A stretch of 9,509 nt of DNA from Desulfovibrio sp. (GTDB lineage Bacteria; Desulfobacterota; Desulfovibrionia; Desulfovibrionales; Desulfovibrionaceae). Positions 1 to 6,384 of this stretch are shown piece by piece. The notes under the pieces are model-generated. The model was given only the letters and a program-made list of their open reading frames with translations. It searched no databases and was not told the origin of the DNA. A program made the position numbers and the translations under genes. Position 1 is the stretch's first letter, and every line of letters begins with the position of its first letter. The DNA lies in assembly GCA_003512875.1 (NCBI GenBank), contig DONZ01000176.1, positions 1 through 9,509 of the forward strand, given 5' to 3'.

Positions 1-1435
1 CAGCTCGGGCAGGACGCTTTTTTGCAAAAAAAAATTGCAGGAAAGCGCCATGCAAAGAACCTTGTCGGTTTTGCGGAATTTCGTTGCCCTTTGCAAAAAA
101 CATTCTGCGGACGAGTTTTTGGCCGTTGCGACGGCGGCGGTGCGGGACGCGGAGAACGGCAAAGCCTTTTTAGCGGAAATAACCAAGCAAACGGGCATTG
201 TTTTTTATTCCATTTCCGGTTTGGAAGAAGCCCGGCTCATTTATAAAGGTGTTTCGCAGGATTTTCCGGTATCGGACACCTTACGGTTTTATTTGGACAT
301 CGGCGGGGGCAGTTCGGAATTTATCGTGGGGGATTCCTATTCCCACAGGGAACTTGATTCTGTGAAAATCGGCTGTGTGCGTTTGGCTGATATGTTCATG
401 AAAAATAAACACGGAGCGGTGAGCGAAGAGGAATACGCCTGAATACAGGATTATGTGCGTCTTGAAATAAACCATACCCTCGGGCGTTTGTCCGGTTATG
501 TCTTGGAAGAAATGGCAGCAAGTTCCGGCACCGCGCGCTGTCTTTTGCAGATAGCGCAGAGTCTGGATGAAGAAAGCCTTTTTCAGAAAAATTTTCTTTC
601 CTATAAGAATATTTGCAAAATCGCCCGCATGCTTTGCGCGAAAACTGAGGAAGAACGCAAACGGATTGTCGGCATGCATCCGAAACGGGTCAATATCATC
701 ATTCCGGGGATAGCCATTTTGCAGACCGTTATGGAAGAACTTGGCTTCAGCGGTTGTTATGTCAGCGATTCCGGTCTTCGAGAGGGAATTTTAAGGGTTT
801 ATCTTGAAGAAAAATATCCTCACGCGACCGTACATGAGAATACCATCATTCAGGAAAAAAGTGTTTTTAAATTAGCTCGTTCCGTAAAATATGAAGAACA
901 GCATGCAAAACATGTCGCCCATTTGGCTGTGCGTTTGTTCGATAGCGCAAAAAGCCTTTCTTTGCATTCTTTTTCGGAATTTAAACGGCAAACGCTCTAT
1001 TATGCGGGAATTTTGCACGATATCGGCATTGTGCTCGCCTTTGCGAAGCATGATGAACATGGTTGGTATATTGCGAAAAATTATTCCAATTTGCTTGGTT
1101 TTACAGAAAAAAGGCAGTTGGAACTGGCTCTTTTGGTCGGTTCGCACAGAATGAAAGAAAATTCCTGTTTGCAATCCTGTACGGAGATTGCGCCGGAAGA
1201 AAAAAAAGATTTGGAATTGCTTGCAAGTTTTCTCAAGATAGCTGAAGCCTTGGACAGAAACCATGAGCAATATGTGGATGATGTGTATTTTGAGAAAAAT
1301 GGCGATACGGTAAATATTTGTGCCGTCAGCTCCGAACCTGATTGCCTGGAGCGGAAAAAACTCACAGAAGGTTTACCTCTTCTCAGACGGACAATTCCGG
1401 CTTTGCAAAGTCTTGTTTGGAAGATTAAGGATTGA
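1..1435 (+). pseudogene. Ppx/GppA family exopolyphosphatase / pppGpp phosphohydrolase with HD domain, broken (5' end outside window)
   Basis: The intact enzyme would remove terminal phosphates from polyphosphate or convert pppGpp to ppGpp in the cytoplasm. The ASKHA phosphate-binding motif is clear (LDIGGGSSEF, about 295-325), preceded by the family segment LAVATAAVRDAENG (about 119-160). The C-terminal half carries an HD-type helical domain with HAKHVAHLAVRLF (about 901-940) and LHDIG (about 1013-1027). Two lesions break the frame. From base 1 the protein reads QLGQDAFLQKK in frame 1 but continues as LQESAMQRTL in frame 2; the switch falls in a run of nine A at 26-34, and eight A would restore one frame. 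An in-frame TGA at 440-442 then splits the domain between SEEEYA and IQDYVRLE. Beyond it the same frame stays open with good family similarity to TGA at 1433-1435. About 477 codons are visible, so with a short missing N-terminus the ancestral length fits the usual 500 or so. Reinitiation at GTG 455 could make an HD-containing fragment, but not the phosphatase. Confidence 0.85.
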
Positions 1436-1617
1436 GTTTTGTTTTTGCCGTACTTGCCTTATGCCGGGATAGGGTTGTTAAAAATCTCATACGCTTGTTA
1501 ACGGAGTATTTTTTCGGGAAAAGCATAGGCAAATGTTCTTTTGCTGTTTTGTGAGTACATAATTTCCAGTATTTCGGTTCTGTTTTGTAAAGATAAAAAT
1601 AAAATTTCTGAAAAAGT
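1436..1617. other. intergenic spacer, nothing recognised
   Basis: This AT-rich stretch follows the ppx/gppA stop. I see no open frame of useful length, RNA gene or repeat in it. It is followed by the terminator, promoter and operator described separately. Confidence 0.5.
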
Positions 1618-1647
1618 AAAGAACTGCAAATAATTGCGGTCTTTTTT
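1618..1647 (+). terminator. rho-independent terminator after the ppx/gppA gene
   Basis: AAAGA plus CTGCAA pairs with TTGCGG plus TCTTT around an ATAA loop, with one bulged A and one G-U pair, and a run of six T (1642-1647) follows. It lies about 180 bases after the ppx/gppA stop and just before the Fur-type promoter, so it would insulate the next operon. The stem is only moderately strong. Confidence 0.55.
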
Positions 1648-1662
1648 ATATAATGGAAAAAT

Positions 1663-1699
1663 TTAATTGAAATTGATATTGACTTTCAATTTCAATTAA
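1663..1699 (+). promoter_or_regulatory. predicted Fur-type operator, 14-bp perfect inverted repeat
   Basis: TTAATTGAAATTGA at 1663-1676 is the exact reverse complement of TCAATTTCAATTAA at 1686-1699, with nine bases between. The TTGAAATTGATATTG...TTTCAATTTCAA character matches the loose, AT-rich, overlapping-hexamer form of Fur boxes. It overlaps the -35 element of the promoter. The remains of a flavodoxin gene downstream strengthen the Fur reading, since flavodoxin replacing ferredoxin under iron limitation is a classic Fur target. Another AT-rich-operator regulator cannot be excluded from sequence alone. Confidence 0.6.
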
Positions 1700-1707
1700 G
1701 GCATTAT
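1679..1707 (+). promoter_or_regulatory. promoter of the iron-response unit
   Basis: TTGACT (1679-1684, five of six consensus) and CATTAT (1702-1707, four of six) are separated by exactly 17 bases. The predicted start of transcription, near 1714, leaves a leader of about 43 bases before the ATG at 1757. The -35 box lies across the centre of the 1663-1699 palindrome, the right place for a repressor to block polymerase. Confidence 0.5.
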
Positions 1708-1744
1708 GTCTTTAACAAACATTTGTGTGAATTTCCGGGCTGAG

Positions 1745-1751
1745 AAAGGAG
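1745..1751 (+). promoter_or_regulatory. ribosome binding site that decides the start at 1757
   Basis: AAAGGAG lies five bases before ATG 1757. The in-frame upstream ATG at 1706 has no comparable site and falls inside the predicted -10 box, so it cannot be the start of a transcript from this promoter. Confidence 0.75.
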
Positions 1752-1756
1752 TGAAT

Positions 1757-2131
1757 ATGGTTTCAGCGGATTATAGAGTTGATTATAGGTGTAGCAATGG
1801 CAATATCCATGTGGATGTAAGCGGTGAATTTAATCGGAATACGGCGGGTGCGGTTTTGGAAATCCTGCAAACCGCTTATACGGGCAGTGGGCGTATTTTT
1901 ATAGATACCGCACAAATTCAGAATGTTGTGGAATGCGGGGCGGAATACTTCAAGACCGCTTTTGCGGCGATTGATGTTCCGACGGCCTGCCTGTTTTTTA
2001 AAGGGAAGAAAGGGGAACGTATCGGTCCTGACGGTTCAAGATTGCTTTTAATGAAAGAAAGGGAAAAGAAATGTTGTGGAAATTGTAAGAATTGCTCTTG
2101 CAAAAATCATAAATCTTACCAAGGGGAATGA
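1757..2131 (+). CDS. small cytoplasmic STAS-like protein with C-terminal cysteine cluster, predicted iron-regulated
   Basis: A 124-residue protein with no signal peptide or membrane segment. The body reads like an alpha/beta STAS-type fold: a beta strand NIHVDVSGEF, a helix, a strand GRIFIDTAQI, a second helix, then TACLFFKG. The C-terminus changes character to a basic segment and a CCGNCKNCSC cluster (five Cys, about residues 107-116), which could bind iron, zinc or a small cluster. The start is set by AAAGGAG five bases upstream. It is first behind the Fur-like operator, and its TGA (2129-2131) overlaps the start region of the flavodoxin remnant, so the two were once a coupled operon. From memory, the iron-repressed flavodoxin of Desulfovibrio vulgaris has a small uncharacterised gene beside it in the Fur regulon; this may be its counterpart, which I could not check. 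The function is unknown; the STAS likeness is a fold impression, and no phosphorylatable Ser of an anti-sigma antagonist is evident. Confidence 0.75.
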   Translation: MVSADYRVDYRCSNGNIHVDVSGEFNRNTAGAVLEILQTAYTGSGRIFIDTAQIQNVVECGAEYFKTAFAAIDVPTACLFFKGKKGERIGPDGSRLLLMKEREKKCCGNCKNCSCKNHKSYQGE

Positions 2132-2294
2132 TACGGCTGCCGTTGGCATAGTGTGTGGTTCCGAAAACGGAAACACGAAATCCGTTGCTGATGAAATTGC
2201 CTGAAGTTTGGAACGGATAGAGAAAAAGAAAATTAAATATCGGCAACATAAAAATACCTTAACGAAAAATTTTATCTGCCATAGCCGTTCATAA
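2127..2294 (+). pseudogene. flavodoxin N-terminal remnant
   Basis: Translated from 2127 the frame gives AAVGIVCGSENGNTKSVADEIA, the first beta strand, the FMN phosphate-binding loop (GSENGNT) and the first helix of a flavodoxin. The intact protein would be a cytoplasmic FMN electron carrier of about 150 residues. Three defects are visible. The natural start, an ATG at 2128 overlapping the preceding TGA as ATGA, is out of frame with the homology, so a base appears lost or gained at the start. A TGA at 2202-2204 follows DEIA directly. The remaining frame to TAA 2292-2294 (SLERIEKKKIKYR...) is lysine-rich and no longer resembles a flavodoxin. The later FMN loops are absent before the terminator at 2327, so the 3' part has been deleted or has decayed past recognition. 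Confidence 0.7.
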
Positions 2295-2326
2295 TTCATC
2301 GCAACATTATGCAATTGCCTCCACAC

Positions 2327-2360
2327 AAAAAACGGGTTATTGATAACCCGTTTTTTTTTT
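2327..2360. terminator. bidirectional rho-independent terminator
   Basis: AACGGGTTAT and ATAACCCGTT (2331-2352) form a perfect 10-bp stem with only TG between the arms, so in practice 8-9 pairs with a small loop. Ten T follow on the plus strand (2351-2360) and six A precede it, giving a T tract on the minus strand too. It ends the flavodoxin unit on the plus strand and the gene ending at 2401 on the minus strand. Confidence 0.85.
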
Positions 2361-2400
2361 GTGTGTGTGATGTCGGAATTTTTTGCTTGATTTAGTTAAA

Positions 2401-3336
2401 TCATACAGTTTTTCCTGCTGTGTCAAGCTTGTATTTTGCATAGGCGCGCACGAGGATTTCATGCATTTGCTCGCGGCTGATACAGTCTTTCGTTTCAAAG
2501 GCATAGGCGATATAATTTTTTTGCTGTTTCGTAATGCTTGTGTGAATGCCCGAAAAAAGTTTTTCAACTTCCTTTTTTTCCGCCCTTTCGTCCGGCAGTT
2601 CATTGTTTTGCGGGTCCTTATAGTGGCAGCTGCCCGCAAGAAAAGAAAAAGGCATGCCCATTTCAACGCTGTAATAGGTATACGCCCCAATACAATTGGA
2701 AAGAGCGTACCGGTAATTTCTTAAAATATCGTAATACCTGTCGACAAAACGAATATCCCAAACGCTGCCGGCTGTCACGACGGGCATGCCTTGTTCAAGA
2801 TATTTCAAATGGGTACCGCGGTGTATATCCGTCATAAAAAGGCAAATATTGACCGGCTGCATTGCCTCGGGAAGTTCGCGCAGCTGTCGGCAAAATTCCG
2901 CAATGTCGTAAATGGCGAATTTTCCCAATACGGAATGGGCGGGAAAACAAATGGTGCCTTTGGCTGTTTTTGCCTGTTCGATATTGTGTTCATGCCTGTA
3001 CCAGACAAGAGGGTGCGGAATGCGGTAGCACGGCTGCGGGGCGAGGCTTTGCTCAAGCATGGGAAAACGGCTTCTGCTGTAACTGAACATGGCGTAAGCC
3101 TTTTGGGCTCGTTCATCGGGACGCAGTTCTGCGGATAAATGTATGCCATGGTCGGAATAGACATAAAGAGGCAGTTCCATGGGGAAACGGGCGTATTCGC
3201 GGTAAATGCGTCCTTGTGAATATTGCTCCGCCAAGGGATAGACCGGAGGGCAGGGTCCTGCCTGCCGATGTTCTTTATCGCAGAGTTCTTCCAGTTTTTG
3301 TACGGAAAATCCTTGATAGGAATATGAAGTATCCAT
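2401..3336 (-). CDS. uncharacterised 311-aa protein, possible GT-B-like polysaccharide biosynthesis enzyme
   Basis: A soluble protein with no signal peptide or membrane segment. The layout recalls the C-terminal half of GT-B glycosyltransferase-like proteins of surface polysaccharide loci: PLYVYSDHG (56-64), TICFPAHSV (128-136), NICLFMTDIHRGTHLKYLEQ (163-182), then GMPVVTAG, DRYYDILRNYRYALSN (199-214) and IGAYTYYSVEMGMPFSFLAG (216-235). The last block resembles the segment where such enzymes hold the nucleotide or lipid donor, but I cannot name a family, donor or acceptor. The C-terminal 70 residues are charged and helical. The ATG follows the upstream gene's TAA with no gap (TAAATG) and lacks a good ribosome binding site, so it is probably translated by coupling. 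It ends in TGA and is followed after about 40 bases by the terminator at 2327-2360. No typical polysaccharide genes surround it, so the role is open. Confidence 0.7.
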   Translation of the reverse strand: MDTSYSYQGFSVQKLEELCDKEHRQAGPCPPVYPLAEQYSQGRIYREYARFPMELPLYVYSDHGIHLSAELRPDERAQKAYAMFSYSRSRFPMLEQSLAPQPCYRIPHPLVWYRHEHNIEQAKTAKGTICFPAHSVLGKFAIYDIAEFCRQLRELPEAMQPVNICLFMTDIHRGTHLKYLEQGMPVVTAGSVWDIRFVDRYYDILRNYRYALSNCIGAYTYYSVEMGMPFSFLAGSCHYKDPQNNELPDERAEKKEVEKLFSGIHTSITKQQKNYIAYAFETKDCISREQMHEILVRAYAKYKLDTAGKTV

Positions 3337-3900
3337 TTATTGCGCTTTCTTTGGGAAAAGTCTTTCTGTCTTTGGGGAGAGAACGGAGAAAAAGTCCTCC
3401 GCTTTTTCAATATCGTCACCGGTAATGACCGTTACGGAAGCTATTCCGTTATTGTCGCCAAACCAAATGGAACCTTTTCCCTTACCTGAAAGATTGGAGT
3501 GCCACATGCCGTCTTTTTCTTCCAACGGGGTGGAGGCAATTCCGCCTTTTTTCATGTTTTCCAGTGTCATTTCACCAAGTTGTTTTGCAGTGGCGGGAGT
3601 TTCCATAACAGTAATGGAAACGGCAGGGCTTTGGCTCATGCTGACAAAAAGGGCGGTAACGCCATTGTGAGGGGTGCTTTGTACAGGGACGGGCATGCTC
3701 CAGCCGGCGGGAATAATCACTTTGAAATATTTCGTATCGACTTCTTGTCCTCCCATTTCTTTTAATTGCGGAGCTTTTGAACGATATGCGTGGGCAGTAG
3801 GGGTATTGCCGGATTTTTGCGCACTTTGCGCAGCTGCCGAAGATATGTTTGAAAAACAAAAAATAGTGACGAATAACATTAAAAGAGCTATGAGTTTCAT
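3337..3900 (-). CDS. secreted or periplasmic protein of unknown function, 187 aa
   Basis: Residues 1-24 form a standard Sec signal peptide: Lys2, a hydrophobic core LIALLMLFVTIFCF, and a likely cleavage after SSAAA. No lipobox cysteine is present, so the mature protein should be soluble in the periplasm. The mature part alternates beta strands and short helices: KYFKVIIPAGWSMPVP (about 57-72), TALFVSMSQSPAVSITVMET, a helix EMTLENMKKGG, then DGMWHSNLSGKGKGSIWFGDNNGIASVTVITG (about 130-160). This order (amphipathic strand with a PAGW turn, then strands ending in a GDD helix) is a compact alpha/beta sandwich recalling PsbP/Mog1-like exported domains, but no family is claimed. AGGAGG at 3906-3911 sits five bases before the ATG. 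It is the first gene of a two-gene unit, abutting the 311-aa gene. Confidence 0.8.
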   Translation of the reverse strand: MKLIALLMLFVTIFCFSNISSAAAQSAQKSGNTPTAHAYRSKAPQLKEMGGQEVDTKYFKVIIPAGWSMPVPVQSTPHNGVTALFVSMSQSPAVSITVMETPATAKQLGEMTLENMKKGGIASTPLEEKDGMWHSNLSGKGKGSIWFGDNNGIASVTVITGDDIEKAEDFFSVLSPKTERLFPKKAQ

Positions 3901-3939
3901 CTGTGCCTCCTGATTGAATGGCTGTGTTAAGATAGCTAT

Positions 3940-3968
3940 TGAATATAAACATTATGTTGTGCTGTCAA
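3940..3968 (-). promoter_or_regulatory. promoter of the two-gene unit 3900-2401
   Basis: On the minus strand a perfect TTGACA (3963-3968) is followed by two candidate -10 boxes: TATTCA (3940-3945) with a 17-base spacer, or TATATT (3942-3947) with 15. It lies in the 121-base gap between the permease stop and this unit, so the two genes can be transcribed separately from the B12 module. No terminator was seen after the permease, and read-through from it is possible. Confidence 0.5.
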
Positions 3969-4021
3969 CCCATTACTTAAGATAAAACCGTCAAACGTAT
4001 TGAGCAGTAAGCATTGATTGT

Positions 4022-5245
4022 TTAAAATTCATAAGATAAATAAAGCAGCACAAGCATACTGCCGAGTATGGTAATCAAAAAACGGGCGAACTGCATGGAT
4101 AGGACAATGATAAGGGCGGCATGCACCGGAAAAATTCCAAGGGCCGTGGGTAAATTTCTTCGCAAGGTGCGGATAGGGTTGCCGATGGCGCTCGCCGCAA
4201 GCATAGCAAGCAAAACTTGGGCATGGCTGACCATGTTTTCAGCTAAAAAGTGCGAAGAAACGCTTGCGGATTGGATAAGCCCCCCAATTTGGGCGATGAC
4301 AATGGCGATAAGCTCTGCCGGAAAGAATTTCGCCACCTGATAAGGCACGGCTTCTTCCCAAAAATCAAGCATGCCCGATTTTACTATCCATTCTGTTCCG
4401 AGCATGAGAGGAACGGTGATATATCCCATGCGAAAGAGGATAGCCAAGCTTTTGAGTACCCCTTGTCCGAGGGCTGTTTTCCAAGGAACGGGTTCTTTTT
4501 GCTCAAGTTTTAAACGGGAGAAATCAGTCTGGCAGTTTTTGCTCGTGTGCCAATGGAAAAAGAAAACCCCGCAAATCAGTAAAAAGCCCCCTGATAATTG
4601 CACGGCGAAAAATCCGACTCCTGCGGCGCCGATCAGGGCGATAACCGGATACATCACGCGCACGGAATGGGACACGTGGGCTAAATAGCTGTTCGCCATG
4701 CCTCCGGCAATGAGGGCGGAAGAGGGGATTTCTCCGTTTTTATGGCTTGCGGCAAGCATGCTGTTCGCCCCGACGGAAGAATACAGGGCTATGGGCATGG
4801 CTAGTCCGATAATTTCAGGCAGGCGCGCCTTTTGGGTGATTTTTATCAGCCCTTTGCCAAGGCAGCGATACCAGCGCCTTGCTTCCATGAGCGCTCCCAA
4901 AAAGGCGGCGATTCCGACCATAAGAAAAAGGCGTCCTATGGATTTCAGTTTTGCCGTAAGTTTATCGGAAGCGGTCAACGGGGCTTTTCTCTTGGCAGGA
5001 TTTGCTGTTTCTTGTTTTTCGTGTTTTGCCTTGCTCTGTGTTTCTGTTCGGTTTTGTTCTGACAAATAGGTTTTTGCATGCTCAAGCTTTGCCTGTTCAG
5101 CGGCGGTTATCTGCGTTTTTGTATGAATGGCAAATTCTTTGCTGGGCATATTGAGCGTCAGGAACCATGCGAAACAAAGGGCAAAAATGAGCAACAGACA
5201 GCGAAATGGTGATTGCCAAGGATATTTTTCTTTTTTCTTTTTCAT
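4022..5245 (-). CDS. multi-spanning inner-membrane permease in a B12-riboswitch operon, candidate cobalt or corrinoid transporter
   Basis: A 407-residue membrane protein. A lysine-rich start (MKKKKEKY) precedes one membrane helix (15-33); residues 34-101 are a long charged, Lys/Glu/Gln-rich linker, probably periplasmic if the N-terminus is inside. A permease body follows with helices near 103-121, 144-162, 173-190, 198-230 (two), 265-285, 307-327, 340-356 and 371-403 (two). Polar helix motifs that may line the path include LYSSVGANSMLAA (154-166), MANSYLAHVSHSVR (183-196, two His) and SAIGNPIRTLRRNLP (352-366). The internal repeat-like layout recalls nucleoside-recognition (Gate) domain permeases; that is an impression. 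It lies 43 bases after cbiK behind one riboswitch, so cobalt or corrinoid transport is inferred from context. An in-frame TAA directly precedes the ATG, fixing the earliest start at 5245; no clear ribosome binding site is seen, suggesting coupling to cbiK. Confidence 0.7.
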   Translation of the reverse strand: MKKKKEKYPWQSPFRCLLLIFALCFAWFLTLNMPSKEFAIHTKTQITAAEQAKLEHAKTYLSEQNRTETQSKAKHEKQETANPAKRKAPLTASDKLTAKLKSIGRLFLMVGIAAFLGALMEARRWYRCLGKGLIKITQKARLPEIIGLAMPIALYSSVGANSMLAASHKNGEIPSSALIAGGMANSYLAHVSHSVRVMYPVIALIGAAGVGFFAVQLSGGFLLICGVFFFHWHTSKNCQTDFSRLKLEQKEPVPWKTALGQGVLKSLAILFRMGYITVPLMLGTEWIVKSGMLDFWEEAVPYQVAKFFPAELIAIVIAQIGGLIQSASVSSHFLAENMVSHAQVLLAMLAASAIGNPIRTLRRNLPTALGIFPVHAALIIVLSMQFARFLITILGSMLVLLYLSYEF

Positions 5246-5288
5246 TTAAATAAATGCAGTAGTCTGTTGAATGCCATGCGGAGCTTAC

Positions 5289-6188
5289 CTAGCGGGAAAT
5301 GATTGTGCCGTCTTTGATATTGTCGCGGCTGTTTTTGGTATGTTCAATAAAAAGGTTTTGTATCTTCGGATTTGAACCTAAGCCGTTTAAAACAGTATGG
5401 ACTTCATAACCTTTTTTAATGAGTATGGTTTTCCAAGACGCTTCTTCTTCGCCAGCCATATCGTTTTTAGCATGGTCGCCCGCTACAACCATAAAAGGCA
5501 TGAGCCATACTTTTTGGGCATTTGTTTGTGTAAGTTCCGCAAGAACATTGTCAAAGGCGAGCGCTCCCTCGACGGTCGCCAGCCAAACCATGGGGTCGGC
5601 GGAATGGAATGCATGGGCTGCCGCCAAAAGGCTTAAATCGCCTGTGCCCCTGTCGTTGCCATGTCCCATGAGAATAAGGGCGTCTTCTTTGGTGCGTTCT
5701 TTCGGAAGGGCGGAAAAAACAGCCTCAACGGTTTTGTCGAGGTCCTGTTTGGAAGATAAAAGAGGGTGCCCCATGGTTACGGAATTAAAATTTTCGCCTT
5801 TGCTTTCCATGTAACGGCTGATTAAACGGCATATTTTCATGTATTCTTCAGCAGGAACAACATGCAGGGACTGGATTTTTACGTCCTTATAGCCGTTTTC
5901 TGCTGCAAAGTCCAAAGCTTCCGTGACGGAATACACAACTTGTTTTTCTTTATTGAGCTTGGCGCGGATAATATTGGAGGAATACGCCCAAATCACCGTA
6001 TCGCCGTTTTTTTCATAGGCTGTTTTAATGGCAGTCAGGGATTTGCCGGCTTCCATGTCACTTGTGCCGAAAGCCGTTAAGATTGTGAGTTCCTTTGCAA
6101 GAGCAGGAAAGGGATTTACAAAAAGCGAAAAAGAAAAAACAAAAAGAGAGGCAAGCAAAATGCCTGCGCGCATAGAAAAAGATTTCAT
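5289..6188 (-). CDS. cbiK: periplasmic sirohydrochlorin cobaltochelatase (CbiK, exported form)
   Basis: CbiK inserts Co2+ into sirohydrochlorin in the anaerobic cobalamin pathway. This 299-residue copy has an N-terminal Sec signal peptide (about 1-31; hydrophobic core GILLASLFVFSFSLFV, likely cleavage after ALA), so it acts outside the cytoplasm, like the exported CbiK described in Desulfovibrio vulgaris. The family pattern is complete: LTILTAFGTS (34-43), QSLHVVPAEEY (106-116), the metal-ligand His176 in LILMGHGND, Glu207 in LATVEGAL and the second ligand His239 in VVAGDHAKNDMAGE. Length without the signal matches the family. AAGGAG (6195-6200) lies six bases before the ATG. The gene is first after a cobalamin riboswitch and precedes a permease. 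Because sirohydrochlorin is made inside the cell, a periplasmic chelatase is thought to serve metal or tetrapyrrole handling or transport rather than bulk B12 synthesis; that role is inference here. Confidence 0.9.
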   Translation of the reverse strand: MKSFSMRAGILLASLFVFSFSLFVNPFPALAKELTILTAFGTSDMEAGKSLTAIKTAYEKNGDTVIWAYSSNIIRAKLNKEKQVVYSVTEALDFAAENGYKDVKIQSLHVVPAEEYMKICRLISRYMESKGENFNSVTMGHPLLSSKQDLDKTVEAVFSALPKERTKEDALILMGHGNDRGTGDLSLLAAAHAFHSADPMVWLATVEGALAFDNVLAELTQTNAQKVWLMPFMVVAGDHAKNDMAGEEEASWKTILIKKGYEVHTVLNGLGSNPKIQNLFIEHTKNSRDNIKDGTIISR

Positions 6189-6194
6189 GTGAAA

Positions 6195-6217
6195 CTCCTT
6201 GTTCAGATACCGTGAAC
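6195..6217 (-). promoter_or_regulatory. riboswitch expression platform: hairpin adjoining the cbiK ribosome binding site
   Basis: On the minus strand GTTCA-CGGTATC-TGAAC (6201-6217) forms a 5-bp hairpin that ends directly at the AAGGAG ribosome binding site (6195-6200). No T tract follows, so control is probably at translation rather than by termination. The loop carries CGGT, complementary to ACCG in the loop of an upstream aptamer hairpin (GCTA-GACCG-TAGC, 6320-6332), a possible equivalent of the kissing-loop switch known in cobalamin riboswitches. Confidence 0.4.
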
Positions 6218-6229
6218 GATTTTGAGTGC

Positions 6230-6376
6230 ACTTATAGGCTGGTTTTCCGGCTCAAGGATTATCCTGCTTTATGCCTTCCCGTTTTCACAGTGGCGTGTAT
6301 AAAGCAGTCCCCTTTCACGGCTACGGTCTAGCGTTGTTAACTTCCCATTTACCTGCATTATGCAGAACCTGTAAGT
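6230..6376 (-). ncRNA. cobalamin riboswitch (class I type)
   Basis: Read on the minus strand, closing stem P1 pairs ACTTACAGG (6368-6376) with CCTATAAGT (6230-6238), with one mismatch. Next come the usual P2 hairpin (CTGCAT/ATGCAG) and GTAAATGGGAA, matching the conserved TTAAAAGGGAA region. A long arm, CTGCTTTAT (6299-6307) with ATAAAGCAG (6264-6272), encloses the peripheral motif GCCACTGTGA...CGGGAAGGC (6273-6294), which is highly characteristic. The 3' box GAGCCGGAAAACCAGCC (6237-6253) corresponds to the consensus GAGCCAGGAGACCTGCC. The middle element, normally GGTG..AA.TCC, is divergent. It lies in the leader between a good promoter and cbiK and should repress cbiK and the permease when corrinoid is plentiful. 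Confidence 0.9.
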
Positions 6377-6384
6377 TGTTTGGA

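Noticed and set aside
35..442. A separate small complete gene in the first 440 bases
   Set aside because: It is the N-terminal ASKHA portion of the broken ppx/gppA gene; the same frame continues after the TGA with the rest of the protein.
1649..1654. TATAAT as a -10 box upstream of the Fur-type palindrome
   Set aside because: No acceptable -35 element lies 16-18 bases upstream, and it follows the T tract of a terminator; the TTGACT/CATTAT pair is better placed with respect to the operator.
440..2204. TGA read as a sense codon (recoding to Trp or Gly) in this genome
   Set aside because: Trp is encoded by TGG in the intact genes, several genes end naturally in TGA (311-aa gene, 124-aa gene), and the frame after the flavodoxin TGA no longer looks like flavodoxin. 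Decay explains the data better.
2048..2326. Minus-strand frames across the flavodoxin remnant
   Set aside because: They lack ribosome binding sites and recognisable motifs, while the plus strand shows the flavodoxin FMN loop in the right operon context.
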